Shown: positions 43,188 through 52,054, counted from the stretch's first letter. The stretch: DNA of 64,000 nucleotides from Nemorincola caseinilytica (GCF_039540515.1 NZ_BAABFA010000019.1:186001-250000), one strand, 5' to 3'. Made by a program: numbers and translations. The notes: a model not told the origin generated them from the sequence alone.

Positions 43188-44783
43188 CTACAGCACTATC
43201 TGCTGTACCGGGCCGCTCTTCGCAGGGTGGTCGGTATTGTAATGCAATCCCCTGCTTTCCTTTCTGAACTGTGCGCTCCTTACCACCAGGTAGCCTATGG
43301 TTATGAGGTTGCGCAGCTCGCACAACTGCGGCGATAGCGTTGTAGACCGGTATAGCTCCTCGGTCTCGTTATGCAGCAGGTCTATACGGTTCATGGCGCG
43401 CTGCAGGCGTATGTCGTTGCGCACTATGCCTACATAATCGCTCATCACCTGCTGCAGCTCCTTCAGGCTCTGCGTTATCAATATCATCTCCCTGGGGTCG
43501 TTCGTGCCCGATGTGTTCCATTCCGGCACCTCTTCGGCAAAGCTCACACCGTCTATACGCTCTGCTATATCTACCGCGCAGCGGTGCGCAAATACCAGCG
43601 CCTCCAGCAGCGAGTTCGATGCCAGGCGGTTTGCCCCATGCAACCCTGTGCTGCTGCACTCGCCACAGGCATACAGGTTCAGTATAGATGAGCGGCCCCA
43701 CTCGTCCACCTTTATGCCACCGCAGCAGTAGTGTGCTGCAGGCGCTACGGGTATCATCTGTTTGGCCACATCTATACCTATGCTCATGCATTTGGCATAT
43801 ATATTGGGGAAATGCCCCCTGAAATGTTCCATATCCATATGCCTGCAGTCCAGGTACACATGTTCGGTGCCGGTACGCTTCATTTCGTTGTCTATAGCGC
43901 GGGCCACCACATCGCGCGGGGCCAGGTCGGCACGGGCATCGTAGCGCGGCATAAAGGCCTCTCCTTCTTTATTGCGCAGTATACCGCCATCGCCCCGCAC
44001 CGCCTCGGTGACCAGGAAAGACGGACTCACACCTGCCTCATACAGTGCCGTAGGGTGGAACTGTATGAACTCCATACTCTCTATACGCCCCTTGGCGCGG
44101 TACACCATGGCTATACCATCGCCGGTGGCTATGCGGGGATTGGTAGTGGTGCGGTACACCTGCCCTGCCCCACCCGATGCCATCACCGTGCAGCGGGCCA
44201 GTATCTTCTCTACCCTGTTATCGCGCAGGTCCAGCGCGTATACGCCATAGCAGGTTATATCGGGCGTAGACTTGGTAACAAGATAACCCAGGTGATGCTG
44301 GGTGATGATATCGAGCACCAGCCAGTGATCGTGTATCTGTATGTTGGCATATTTGCGGGCCTCGGCCACCAACGCACGCTCTATCTCAAAGCCCGTTATA
44401 TCCTTGTGGTGCAGTATACGGAACTCGGAGTGCCCGCCCTCCTTGCCGCGCTTATAGTCGCCCTGCACATCTTTGTCGAAGCGTGTGCCCCACTCTATTA
44501 TCTCGTTCACCCGTTCGGGGCCTTCCTTCACTACTATATCCACCACATGCTCGTTACAGAGGCCATCGCCTGCTACCAGGGTATCTTCTATATGCTTGCT
44601 GAAGCTGTCGCGCTCCATATCATTCACCACGGCTATGCCGCCCTGTGCATACTTGGTATTGGTCTCGTCGGTATTGGCCTTGGTAACGATGATGATGCTC
44701 TTCTGCGGGAATCGTTTTGCCATCTTTACGGCAAATGTCAACCCGGCTATGCCCGAGCCTATGATAAGCAGATCTGTCTTCAT
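43188..44783 (-). CDS. nadB: L-aspartate oxidase
   Basis: FAD-dependent oxidation of L-aspartate to iminoaspartate, first step of de novo NAD synthesis. The 531-residue protein has the FAD-binding GSGIAGLTFAVKMAK (~9), TKYAQGGIA, the active-site region EFIQFHPTALYEAG and TEAVRGDGGILRN, and AAHYCCGGIKVDEWGRSSI, with LHGANRLASNSLLEALVF. Start at 44783, the first Met consistent with the dinucleotide fold. No nadA or nadC in the window, so the pathway is split. Confidence 0.96.
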   Translation of the reverse strand: MKTDLLIIGSGIAGLTFAVKMAKRFPQKSIIIVTKANTDETNTKYAQGGIAVVNDMERDSFSKHIEDTLVAGDGLCNEHVVDIVVKEGPERVNEIIEWGTRFDKDVQGDYKRGKEGGHSEFRILHHKDITGFEIERALVAEARKYANIQIHDHWLVLDIITQHHLGYLVTKSTPDITCYGVYALDLRDNRVEKILARCTVMASGGAGQVYRTTTNPRIATGDGIAMVYRAKGRIESMEFIQFHPTALYEAGVSPSFLVTEAVRGDGGILRNKEGEAFMPRYDARADLAPRDVVARAIDNEMKRTGTEHVYLDCRHMDMEHFRGHFPNIYAKCMSIGIDVAKQMIPVAPAAHYCCGGIKVDEWGRSSILNLYACGECSSTGLHGANRLASNSLLEALVFAHRCAVDIAERIDGVSFAEEVPEWNTSGTNDPREMILITQSLKELQQVMSDYVGIVRNDIRLQRAMNRIDLLHNETEELYRSTTLSPQLCELRNLITIGYLVVRSAQFRKESRGLHYNTDHPAKSGPVQQIVL

Positions 44784-44801
44784 AAGTATGTGTCCGTTAC
44801 C

Positions 44802-44809
44802 CAAATGTA
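44802..44809 (-). promoter_or_regulatory. -7 promoter element of nadB (TACATTTG)
   Basis: Perfect TAnnTTTG on the minus strand, 18 bases before the nadB start codon. Confidence 0.55.
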
Positions 44810-44889
44810 GGTCAGTAGGCCGAAGTAAATTTCATTAGACATCTAAAGTAGGTACGAAAATGTGAGACAGGGCACCTTAAGATCTATCT

Positions 44890-44916
44890 CCTCCCCACGG
44901 GGGAGGCCTGGAGGGG
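44890..44916. repeat. REP-like GC-rich palindrome
   Basis: CCTCCCC, 3-base spacer, GGGGAGG (44890-44906), followed by GCCTGGAGGGGC-like sequence. The form matches dispersed intergenic palindromes common in Bacteroidetes. Single copy in this window, directly before the stop codon of the next minus-strand gene. Confidence 0.4.
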
Positions 44917-45408
44917 CTAAAGGGAGGTGACGAATATGCGGTTCTCTCCCTTGTCTATGATGGTATGCCGGGGAAAGACGATACTGAACGCATCGCAGGC
45001 CTGCTGCCACTCCTGCTCATCGTTGATGATGTAGTTGAACGCGAGGTGACCGCCGGGCGCCATAGCTGCGCGGCACTGCCGCAGGAACGCCAGAGAGATA
45101 ACGAATGACGGAACCCGCCTGCCTATGAAAATGTCTATGAAAATAAGGTGGTATGTGGCGCTATTCTGCGCCATATGCTGTTCCGCATCGGCACATACGG
45201 GCTCTATATGGGCTGCAAGGCCGGCCGGTGCGAATTCCAGCGCCCATTGCAGTATGGTCTTATCGGCCTCTACCAGTGTATAGCGAGGGGTATAGCCCCG
45301 TTCTGCCAGTATCTGCATGGTGCTGCCCATGCCCGACCCCAGAATCAGCATATTTTGCACGCCGGAAAGTACATTGCGGAAATGATGTGCCACCGCCAGC
45401 GCGGGCAT
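44917..45408 (-). CDS. Spermidine synthase-like methyltransferase-fold protein (true start probably further upstream)
   Basis: The coding frame is a Rossmann-fold: NMLILGSGMGSTMQIL (glycine-rich site), RYTLVEADKTILQWALEF with an acidic ribose contact, and YHLIFIDIFIGRRVPSF. It resembles spermidine synthase-like proteins of Chitinophagaceae, which may bind decarboxylated SAM but often lack the aminopropyl-transfer residues; function unknown. The frame stays open from 45642 and the sequence before the ATG at 45408 also looks conserved (KKYLSYLFPVRL, LQLGTADALYSDGNRYMP), but contains no ATG, GTG or TTG. The real start is thus probably near 45558 (ATA) or uses another rare codon. plsY ends 32 bases upstream of that, consistent with an operon. 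Confidence 0.75.
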   Translation of the reverse strand: MPALAVAHHFRNVLSGVQNMLILGSGMGSTMQILAERGYTPRYTLVEADKTILQWALEFAPAGLAAHIEPVCADAEQHMAQNSATYHLIFIDIFIGRRVPSFVISLAFLRQCRAAMAPGGHLAFNYIINDEQEWQQACDAFSIVFPRHTIIDKGENRIFVTSL

Positions 45409-45589
45409 ATACCTGTTGCCATCAGAGTAGAGGGCATCTGCCGTGCCTAGCTGCAGCCGGTCCCGGTATAGTATCAGTTCGGTAAATGCATTGCCGGTCC
45501 CAGTATGGCGCAGCCGTACAGGGAAAAGATAACTCAGGTACTTCTTGTAGGCAGGTATGCTGATATGATGCGTATTGGCTATCGCTGTT

Positions 45590-46234
45590 TTACTGGCGCA
45601 TGCGGCGCTTGCGGAAGAGCGGCACCTTGCTCTCGTTACCGCTTATAAGGCGGCTTATGTTCTTATGATGCGTCAGCACTACCAGGAAGGCCGTAGCTAT
45701 GGCGAACAGCCTGTAGCTGAGCTCTTGCGCCTGTGCATTGAAAATGAACAGTATAAGCAGCGGGAAGGCTATGCTGGCAGCTATGGAGCTGAGCGACACA
45801 TAACGTGTGAGCAGCAGCATCATAACGAACACCAGCACCAGGCTTACGGCCACTATGGGGTGTATGGACAGTATCATGCCGAAGAGGGTGGCTATACCCT
45901 TGCCGCCACGGAAATCGGCCCATATGGGGAATATATGGCCTATGACGGCCGCAAGGCCCAGGAATATCTGCAGGTTCACGAAAGGCTCGCTTGTCCAGGC
46001 GTAGGAGGAAAGTATAGAAAGCTTCACTGCTATGAAACCCTTCATCATGTCGGCTATCATCACACCCGAACCCGCCCTCGGACCTAATATCCTGAAGGTG
46101 TTGGTAGCACCGGCATTGCCGCTGCCATGTTCGCGGATGTCTATGCCATATATCCATTTGCTCACCCATACCGCAGACGGTACAGAACCAAGAAGGTAAG
46201 CCAGAACTATCAATATTGCTATGGTCATTTCCAC
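45590..46234 (-). CDS. plsY: Glycerol-3-phosphate acyltransferase PlsY
   Basis: Membrane enzyme that transfers an acyl group from acyl-phosphate to glycerol-3-phosphate, starting phospholipid synthesis. The 214-residue protein has five to six transmembrane helices and the two catalytic loops: EHGSGNAGATNTFRILG (~35) and DFRGGKGIATLFG (~107). C-terminus is Arg/Lys-rich. Two Mets are possible at the start (46234 or 46228). Confidence 0.95.
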   Translation of the reverse strand: MEMTIAILIVLAYLLGSVPSAVWVSKWIYGIDIREHGSGNAGATNTFRILGPRAGSGVMIADMMKGFIAVKLSILSSYAWTSEPFVNLQIFLGLAAVIGHIFPIWADFRGGKGIATLFGMILSIHPIVAVSLVLVFVMMLLLTRYVSLSSIAASIAFPLLILFIFNAQAQELSYRLFAIATAFLVVLTHHKNISRLISGNESKVPLFRKRRMRQ

Positions 46235-46341
46235 TTATTCGAATTGGCGAAGGTAACAAATATAGACCTTGTGTTTCAGAAATCCTAACCGACACGCTCC
46301 CCTACTCACATTCTTTTAACATTGCGCAGGCACATATTATA

Positions 46342-47160
46342 CTATTGCTTTATCGCTTTTACCGATATCCAGCCATTCAGTTGTTCTACCGCCTCTATCA
46401 CGAAGCCGGCCTCTTTTGCAGCATCGGCTATCACGGCCTCATCCTCGGTGAGCAGGCCGCTCATCAGCAGTATGCCCTTGCTTACCAGCATACCATACAT
46501 GGCCGGCATATGGTGCAGCAGTATGTGCCTGTTTATATTGGCCAGCACCACATCATATTCCTGTGCCTCTATATCCTCCAGCGATGCCTGTGCTATCTCC
46601 ATTCCCACACTACCGTTCCGCTCGGCATTCTCGCGGGCGTTCTCTACGGCCCATTCGTCATTGTCTATGGCCACTGTCTTAGCGGCGCCCAGCATACCGG
46701 CCAGTATGGCCAGCACACCTGTACCGGTGCCAAAGTCCAGTACGGTCTTGCCGGAAAAGGGTATATGGCGCATGGCCATCATCATAAGCTGCGTAGTGGC
46801 ATGGTGGCCCGTACCAAAGGACATTTTGGGTGTTATCACCACGCAGTAGGGCGTATCTACCTCGGGGCTATGGAAATGGGCGCGCACCGTGCAGAATCCA
46901 TCTACCACTACAGGCTGTATACCGGCCTCCCATACCTCGTTCCAGTTGCGCGGCTCTATGGTCTCGGCAGCATGCTGCACCTGGTACATGCTTAGTGTTT
47001 CTGCCACCTGCGCAGCATCATACGCCTCTTCGGGCACATAGGCATGCACCACGTTATCGGTCTCCTCAAAGCCCTCATAACCCGTATCGGCCAGCAATGC
47101 TATCAGCACATCCCGCTCATCGCCGGGCGGCACCTCGAAAGATATCTTTATATGTCGCAT
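46342..47160 (-). CDS. prmA: Ribosomal protein L11 methyltransferase
   Basis: The N-terminal domain (to ~90) recognises L11; then MSFGTGHHATTQLMM, the SAM-binding DFGTGTGVLAILA, and VLANINRHILLHHMP with the NxN-type motif replacing NPPY. Length 272 is normal. It trimethylates L11 in the cytosol. The stretch before the ATG holds GACCTTTG, one base away from a -7 element. Confidence 0.95.
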   Translation of the reverse strand: MRHIKISFEVPPGDERDVLIALLADTGYEGFEETDNVVHAYVPEEAYDAAQVAETLSMYQVQHAAETIEPRNWNEVWEAGIQPVVVDGFCTVRAHFHSPEVDTPYCVVITPKMSFGTGHHATTQLMMMAMRHIPFSGKTVLDFGTGTGVLAILAGMLGAAKTVAIDNDEWAVENARENAERNGSVGMEIAQASLEDIEAQEYDVVLANINRHILLHHMPAMYGMLVSKGILLMSGLLTEDEAVIADAAKEAGFVIEAVEQLNGWISVKAIKQ

Positions 47161-47224
47161 TGGTATGTATTATGGCGGCAAAGGTCGTCATAAAAAGCAG
47201 GAATAGCTAGGTGGTAAGCCCGGC

Positions 47225-48031
47225 CTATGGGTTATAGTACTTCATAGCCTCGGGCAGGAAGCCCTGTATGTCCTTTATGCGCTGGTCGTCATTGGGGTGC
47301 GTACTCAGGAATACCGGAGGCTTGGCGCCACTGCTGCTGGCCTTCATCCGCTCCCAGAACGATACCGCGGTATTGGGATCGTAACCTGCGGTGGCCATTA
47401 TGTACAGACCCATCTCATCGGCCTCGGTCTCCTGCTTGCGCGAGTAGGCCAGCACACCCAGCGTACTGCTGATGCCATATACGTTCGAGAACAGCTCGCG
47501 CGTTTCCTGCGGCTTGGTAGAAAGCATGGTAGAAAGCGCAGCGCCGCCATACTGCACCAGCAATTGCTGGCTCATACGCTCATTGCCATGTTTCAGAATG
47601 GCATGGGCTATCTCGTGGCCCATCACTACGGCCAGGTCGGCATCGGTAGGCATCAGCGGCATTATACCGCTGTATACCACTATCTTGCCGCCGGGCAAGC
47701 ACCATGCGTTCACCTCAGCATTGTTCACCAGGTTGAATTCCCACTGGTAGCCGCTCACCAGGTCGCTCTTGCCCTTACCGGCCAGGTAGGTGTTCACTGC
47801 GGCCGTCAGCTTGGCACCTACACGCTGCACCATAGCGGCCTCGGGCGTACCTGTTACAGGCGGGTTGGCCGCCATGAAGGTACCATACTCCTGCGTGGAT
47901 AGCGACAACACTGTAGCATCATCTACCAGCGACAGCGTATTGCGCCCGTTAGCATTCTTCTTGCAGGCATAAAAAATGCCCCCTGTTACGAACAGGCAGG
48001 CGATACATGCATATGTCAGTAGCTTTTTCAT
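47225..48031 (-). CDS. M48 family metallopeptidase lipoprotein
   Basis: Start at 48031 (MKKLL), three codons inside the longest frame. Lipobox F-Y-A-C with Cys23, then KKNANGR. The M48 zinc site is HEIAH (139-143) with a downstream ETEAD third ligand (SRKQETEADEMG). STHPNDDQRIKDI near the C-terminus is also typical. It is a periplasmic, lipid-anchored zinc protease in the BepA/LoiP style, likely degrading misfolded envelope protein. Confidence 0.9.
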   Translation of the reverse strand: MKKLLTYACIACLFVTGGIFYACKKNANGRNTLSLVDDATVLSLSTQEYGTFMAANPPVTGTPEAAMVQRVGAKLTAAVNTYLAGKGKSDLVSGYQWEFNLVNNAEVNAWCLPGGKIVVYSGIMPLMPTDADLAVVMGHEIAHAILKHGNERMSQQLLVQYGGAALSTMLSTKPQETRELFSNVYGISSTLGVLAYSRKQETEADEMGLYIMATAGYDPNTAVSFWERMKASSSGAKPPVFLSTHPNDDQRIKDIQGFLPEAMKYYNP

Positions 48032-48137
48032 GAGTGGCATGTTTTACCTGCAAAGGTCGGCAAAGGAGCCGGTACCCGTTTACAAAATGTACCTTTGCCT
48101 TTATAATATTTACACATGCCAGTGTACCTGAATAGAA

Positions 48138-48182
48138 AAAGGGCAGAAACCTTACGCTTGCTGCGCTTTGTTTCTGCCCTTT
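48138..48182 (-). terminator. Orphan hairpin with minus-strand T-run
   Basis: A 13-bp perfect stem (48138-48150 with 48170-48182) with a 19-base loop. The T-run follows on the minus strand (plus-strand A-run 48136-48140), yet no minus-strand gene lies upstream for 340 bases and the M48 gene starts 100 bases downstream. Confidence 0.6.
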
Positions 48183-48310
48183 AGTGGTGGTGTGGGAGGG
48201 AATAATTTTTTAACATATAAACAACCGCATGTGTATTCAAACGCATACTGGGCAACAATTTAGCGAATATCGAGGTTTACCTTTATGTTGCTTTAGACAC
48301 GATTGAGGAA

Positions 48311-48337
48311 GGCAGAACTGCCACCTTTCTGCCACCT
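48311..48337. repeat. Direct repeat and palindrome (CTGCCACCT twice)
   Basis: CTGCCACCT occurs at 48318-48326 and again at 48329-48337, one helical turn apart. The first copy is also part of a perfect 12-base palindrome GGCAG-AA-CTGCC (48311-48322). This arrangement is typical of protein-binding sites, for example recombinase or regulator sites. Confidence 0.35.
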
Positions 48338-48521
48338 GTAGGGTTAAAACAAACCCATACTGATTTATAGAAAGCAGCCGCAGTACTGTTGTTTGGATTA
48401 AACAAAATCTCCCAATAGCATTAAGTAAAGTTGTGTCTTCACAACGAACGAAAATTAAGTCTTCCTATTTAAACAATTCTGTTCCATATGTATTATGTTG
48501 CAATCGTCCTTAAATAATTCA

Positions 48522-49220
48522 TTATTCAACGTTACTTATGAAGACAGACCTTACCCTATTTTTTTTGTTTTCTCTCTTTTCAGTCTTCTTATTCACCTCA
48601 GCATCTTCGTCTATTTCGCCTGGGTCAGTATCTTTCTCATTATCCTCTTCGTCATTTTCTTCTTCGCTTGCAGCCTTTACGTTTACCGCAGTTGTTGCAA
48701 CTGTGGTCAAAGTTTCGTCAGCAGCCTTTTCTTCGGCAAGTGTCTTTTCGAGAATAGAAGCTACATCTGCTAATCCGAGCGTTGCAGCAAATTGACGCAG
48801 TGTGCCATACGTGGCGATTTCATAGTGTTCCACCTTTTGTCCGGCCGAAATGATGCCAGCATCGCACATTGCGCCAGCGTCACATTCTTCCATAATCTCT
48901 TCAGCCTCTTTGATCAATCCTTCCATTGCTTCGCATTTTTTTGCCACAGCTTTTTTGCCTATGATCTGGAAGACCATCTCAAGGCGAATAACATGTTCGT
49001 GGGTTTCTTCAAGATGGCTCTGTAATGCCTCAGTCAGTTCCATGGCCGTTGCATTCTTAATCATTTTAGGGATTGCCTTTGTCAGCGCCTTTTCTGCCCA
49101 ATAAATATCTTTTAATTCATCCTCGAACAGTTTCATCAGCTTAGATGCTTCTATTGCCGTGTTGTCGGATGTTTTTTGCTTCGCATTCTTCTCAGTAGCG
49201 CTTACTGCTTGCTTTTTCAT
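48522..49220 (-). CDS. Ferritin-like DUF892 protein with acidic tail
   Basis: Start at 49220 (MKKQAVSATEKN), as the longer frame is non-coding in appearance. Residues ~25-185 form the four-helix DUF892/YciF fold: LMKLFEDELKDIYWAEKAL, HLEETHEHVIRLEMVF and GLADVASILEKTLAEEKAADE, with Glu/His residues of a possible di-iron site. After ~190 comes a low-complexity tail (EEENDEEDNEKDTDPGEIDE) ending in a basic stretch. DUF892 proteins are stress-induced and of unknown mechanism. First gene of the right-hand region, with codon use different from the left part. Confidence 0.87.
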   Translation of the reverse strand: MKKQAVSATEKNAKQKTSDNTAIEASKLMKLFEDELKDIYWAEKALTKAIPKMIKNATAMELTEALQSHLEETHEHVIRLEMVFQIIGKKAVAKKCEAMEGLIKEAEEIMEECDAGAMCDAGIISAGQKVEHYEIATYGTLRQFAATLGLADVASILEKTLAEEKAADETLTTVATTAVNVKAASEEENDEEDNEKDTDPGEIDEDAEVNKKTEKRENKKNRVRSVFISNVE

Positions 49221-49545
49221 ATGGTTATTTAAAATCGGGAATTTTACCCATTTAATTGATTCATCAAAGGTGGCATATTGCTGCATGTGTTTAGTTGTGC
49301 AACTTAAAGTAATGATTACATCAATCACACCTTATCACTATAACTGACACATAGCATTTGCAAACGGGTATGTTATAACAGCCCTCATCATCAATGGAAT
49401 TCGTCTTTACAGTTCACATGGACAGTACGATTTAACAAAGCACTTCGGTAATGACCGATGTGTTATAGCTAACTTTACTAATGTCGGTACTTTGACTCTA
49501 CAACTTTAGACCATACGTGCATGCACTTTACACAAATTCCCTATC
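49221..49545. other. Divergent intergenic region (325 bases)
   Basis: Between the DUF892 gene (minus) and mlaE (plus). Low GC. It must hold promoters for both; a CACCTTTG on the minus strand at ~49264-49271 is one base from the consensus. No further structure is visible. Confidence 0.5.
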
Positions 49546-50316
49546 ATGCCTTTATTCTCTTCTTTTACCAAACCGTTTGCCAGCGCCGGAGATCAGGCAG
49601 TTTTCCTTGGTCACTTTTTCCGTAATATTTTTCAGCGTGGTTTCGAATGGAACGAATTCTTACGCCAGTGCTATATAATTGGTAATAAGTCTCTTTCCCT
49701 GGTCGGCATTACCGGTTTTATACTGGGTTTCGTACTTACGCTACAGTCCGAACCTACTTTGAAAGCATTCGGAGCAGAAAGTTTTGTGCCAAGCATGGTG
49801 GCTATATCTGTGATAAGGGAAATAGGCCCTGTTATTATTGCCCTTATATGTGCGGGTAAAATTGCTTCAAGCATTGGCGCAGAACTGGGCAGTATGAAGG
49901 TAAGCGAGCAAATAGATGCCATGGAGGTATCGGGCGCTAATCCAGTGCAATACCTTGTGGTAACGCGTATACTTGCGTGTATCATAATGATTCCCTTGCT
50001 GACGCTTATAGCCGATGCACTGGCCCTTATAGGAGGATATTGCGCATCCAATATCAGTAACAAAGTAAACCTCACGCTTTATTTCAACAAGGCATTCTCC
50101 TCATTGAGCTTTACAGACCTTATACCGGCAGTTATCAAAACAATATTCTTCGGGTTTGCTATAGGGTTTGTGGGATGCTACAAAGGGTATAATTCTGACA
50201 GGGGGACTGAAAGCGTGGGCGTAGCTGCCAATTCAGCCGTGGTATCTGCATCCTTGTGGGTCATTTTGCTGGATGCCATTGCAGTTCAGCTCACTTCCGT
50301 ATTTGCCTATAACTAA
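49546..50316 (+). CDS. MlaE-family ABC transporter permease
   Basis: The 256-residue protein has about six hydrophobic helices and the MlaE pattern: GFILGFVLTLQSEPTLKAFG, EIGPVIIALICAGKIASSIGAELGSMKVSEQIDAME and IGFVGCYKG. MlaE is the inner-membrane permease of the lipid transport system Mla that moves phospholipids between membranes. Six bases separate it from the ATPase gene. Confidence 0.93.
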   Translation: MPLFSSFTKPFASAGDQAVFLGHFFRNIFQRGFEWNEFLRQCYIIGNKSLSLVGITGFILGFVLTLQSEPTLKAFGAESFVPSMVAISVIREIGPVIIALICAGKIASSIGAELGSMKVSEQIDAMEVSGANPVQYLVVTRILACIIMIPLLTLIADALALIGGYCASNISNKVNLTLYFNKAFSSLSFTDLIPAVIKTIFFGFAIGFVGCYKGYNSDRGTESVGVAANSAVVSASLWVILLDAIAVQLTSVFAYN

Positions 50317-50322
50317 ACTACT

Positions 50323-51111
50323 ATGAACGATGCATATCACGATAACAACAACTTTCTGTGTGAAGCCCCGTCAGCTGCTGCAAATGATACAGTGATCGCT
50401 ATTTGTGATCTTAAGAAAGCATTTGGTGACAAGGTGGTTCTTTCCGGCATTGATATGAATCTTTTGCGCGGAGAGAACTTAGTGGTGTTAGGAAAGTCGG
50501 GCTCCGGTAAATCTGTGTCTATAAAATGTATGGTAGGATTGTTGACGCAAGACTCCGGCAGTTTAAAGATATTCGATAAGGAGGTCAGCGAACTTTCGGT
50601 AACAGAATTAAAAATGCTGCGTATGAAAGTGGGTTTTCTTTTTCAAAGCGGGGCATTATATGATTCCATGACTGTGGAACAAAACCTGGAGTTCCCCCTT
50701 ACGCGTGTGCTGAAACTAAAAGACAAAAACGGGATACGCGCAAGCGTAGAAGAAGTGCTGGAAGGGGTGGGATTGCTGGACGCTATCAACAAAATGCCGT
50801 CCGACCTTTCGGGCGGCATGCGCAAGCGTGTGGGGCTTGCACGCACCCTGATATTAAGACCCGAGATAATGCTATACGATGAGCCTACAACCGGTTTGGA
50901 CCCCATTACATCGCGCGAGATAAGCGAGCTCATTCTACAGATGCAGCAGAAGTATAAAATATCGTCAATCATCATCACTCACGATATGGCATGTGCCAGG
51001 ATAACAGCAGACAGGTTACTCGTTCTCAACCAAGGAAAGTTTATAGCAGAAGGTAATTATGAACAATTGGAGCACAGCCCGGATGAGCTTGTTCGTTCAT
51101 TTTTTAAATAG
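50323..51111 (+). CDS. MlaF-family ABC transporter ATP-binding protein
   Basis: Walker A GKSGSGKS (~58-65), the Q-loop region FLFQSGALYDSMTVEQN, signature LSGGMRKRVGLART (~160), Walker B EIMLYDEPTTGLDP, and switch His in IIITHDM. All ABC motifs are intact. MlaF energises MlaE. The first ~25 residues are an extra, Asn/His-rich extension. The MCE gene starts 7 bases after. Confidence 0.93.
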   Translation: MNDAYHDNNNFLCEAPSAAANDTVIAICDLKKAFGDKVVLSGIDMNLLRGENLVVLGKSGSGKSVSIKCMVGLLTQDSGSLKIFDKEVSELSVTELKMLRMKVGFLFQSGALYDSMTVEQNLEFPLTRVLKLKDKNGIRASVEEVLEGVGLLDAINKMPSDLSGGMRKRVGLARTLILRPEIMLYDEPTTGLDPITSREISELILQMQQKYKISSIIITHDMACARITADRLLVLNQGKFIAEGNYEQLEHSPDELVRSFFK

Positions 51112-51118
51112 AAACACT

Positions 51119-52054
51119 ATGAAAGCAACTACAGGGCAAAAAATAAAGATCGGCATATTTACCATCTCCGGTTTGCTGATACTCGTAGCGGGTATCTTCC
51201 TTATCGGCAGCAAGAAGAATATGTTCAACGATACCTTCATTATATATGGCACGTTTAAGAACGTAGGTGGATTGGAAATAGGAAATAATATCCGTTTTGC
51301 AGGCATCAATGTAGGCACCGTGAAAGATATACGCATTGTTGCGGACACACAGATACGGGTGGATATGCTGATGAAAGAAGAAGTGAGGCCTTTTCTTAAA
51401 AGCGATGCACTGGCATCAATAGGCTCTGACGGGTTGATGGGAGATAAACTGATAACTATTGTATCGGGTTCAGACAATGGGATGAAATTGCTGTCGGGAG
51501 GTTCGCGCATCAGAACCGTAGACCCTATAGACCTTGATAGGGTGATATCCCAATTTACTCACATTGCCAGCAATGCAGAAATTATTACCGGTGAGCTTGC
51601 CAGTATGGCGGTGCAAATAAGAAAAGGAGATGGCACTATCAGCAGGTTGCTATATTCTGATGATCTGTCCGAAAGCATGGAAGGCACAGCTCGTAATGCA
51701 GAGAAGATCACAGGTTCATTGGCCGGTATCGCATCCCAATTGCAGTCCGGCAGGGGATCTGTCGGCCAGCTGATATATACGGACTCATTTTCGAACCTGC
51801 TTACATCTGCCGGTACAATAGCTAATTCTGCAATGCTCACTATACAGGAAGGCGCTTCAGGATTCAGTGAGAACATGAAAGCACTGCAAAGCAATTTCCT
51901 GTTTCGCAAATATTTTAAAAATAAGACCAAACAGCCGGATAACGGCCTACTTGTAGAAGACACAGCAGCATACAGCGAGGCAGATGAAGATGAATTACGC
52001 ACAATTATTAGCGAAGCTCAAAAGGCACTGGATGCCAAACAAAAGAAAAAATAA
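51119..52054 (+). CDS. MlaD-family MCE-domain protein
   Basis: Start at 51119 (MKATTGQKIKIGIF), after the ATPase stop. One N-terminal transmembrane helix (~8-28), then the MCE domain (~38-120): YGTFKNVGGLEIGNNIRFAG, VGTVKDIRIV, SDGLMGDKLITIVSG. Then coiled-coil helices to ~300. MCE proteins form hexameric rings through which lipid passes in the periplasm. Completes the three-gene lipid-transport operon. Confidence 0.92.
   Translation: MKATTGQKIKIGIFTISGLLILVAGIFLIGSKKNMFNDTFIIYGTFKNVGGLEIGNNIRFAGINVGTVKDIRIVADTQIRVDMLMKEEVRPFLKSDALASIGSDGLMGDKLITIVSGSDNGMKLLSGGSRIRTVDPIDLDRVISQFTHIASNAEIITGELASMAVQIRKGDGTISRLLYSDDLSESMEGTARNAEKITGSLAGIASQLQSGRGSVGQLIYTDSFSNLLTSAGTIANSAMLTIQEGASGFSENMKALQSNFLFRKYFKNKTKQPDNGLLVEDTAAYSEADEDELRTIISEAQKALDAKQKKK

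Larger units (their letters stand above)
48032..48521. other. Gene-free region of about 490 bases
   Basis: No plausible coding sequence on either strand. It contains the orphan terminator-like hairpin (48138-48182), the 48311-48337 repeats, and otherwise low-complexity AT-rich DNA to the ferritin-like gene. It coincides with the change in base composition between the two parts of the window. Confidence 0.6.

Noticed and set aside
45409..45642. Frameshift explanation for the missing start of the spermidine synthase-like gene
   Set aside because: Other frames have no suitable start that joins the coding frame, and the frame itself is uninterrupted, so a rare start codon is simpler.
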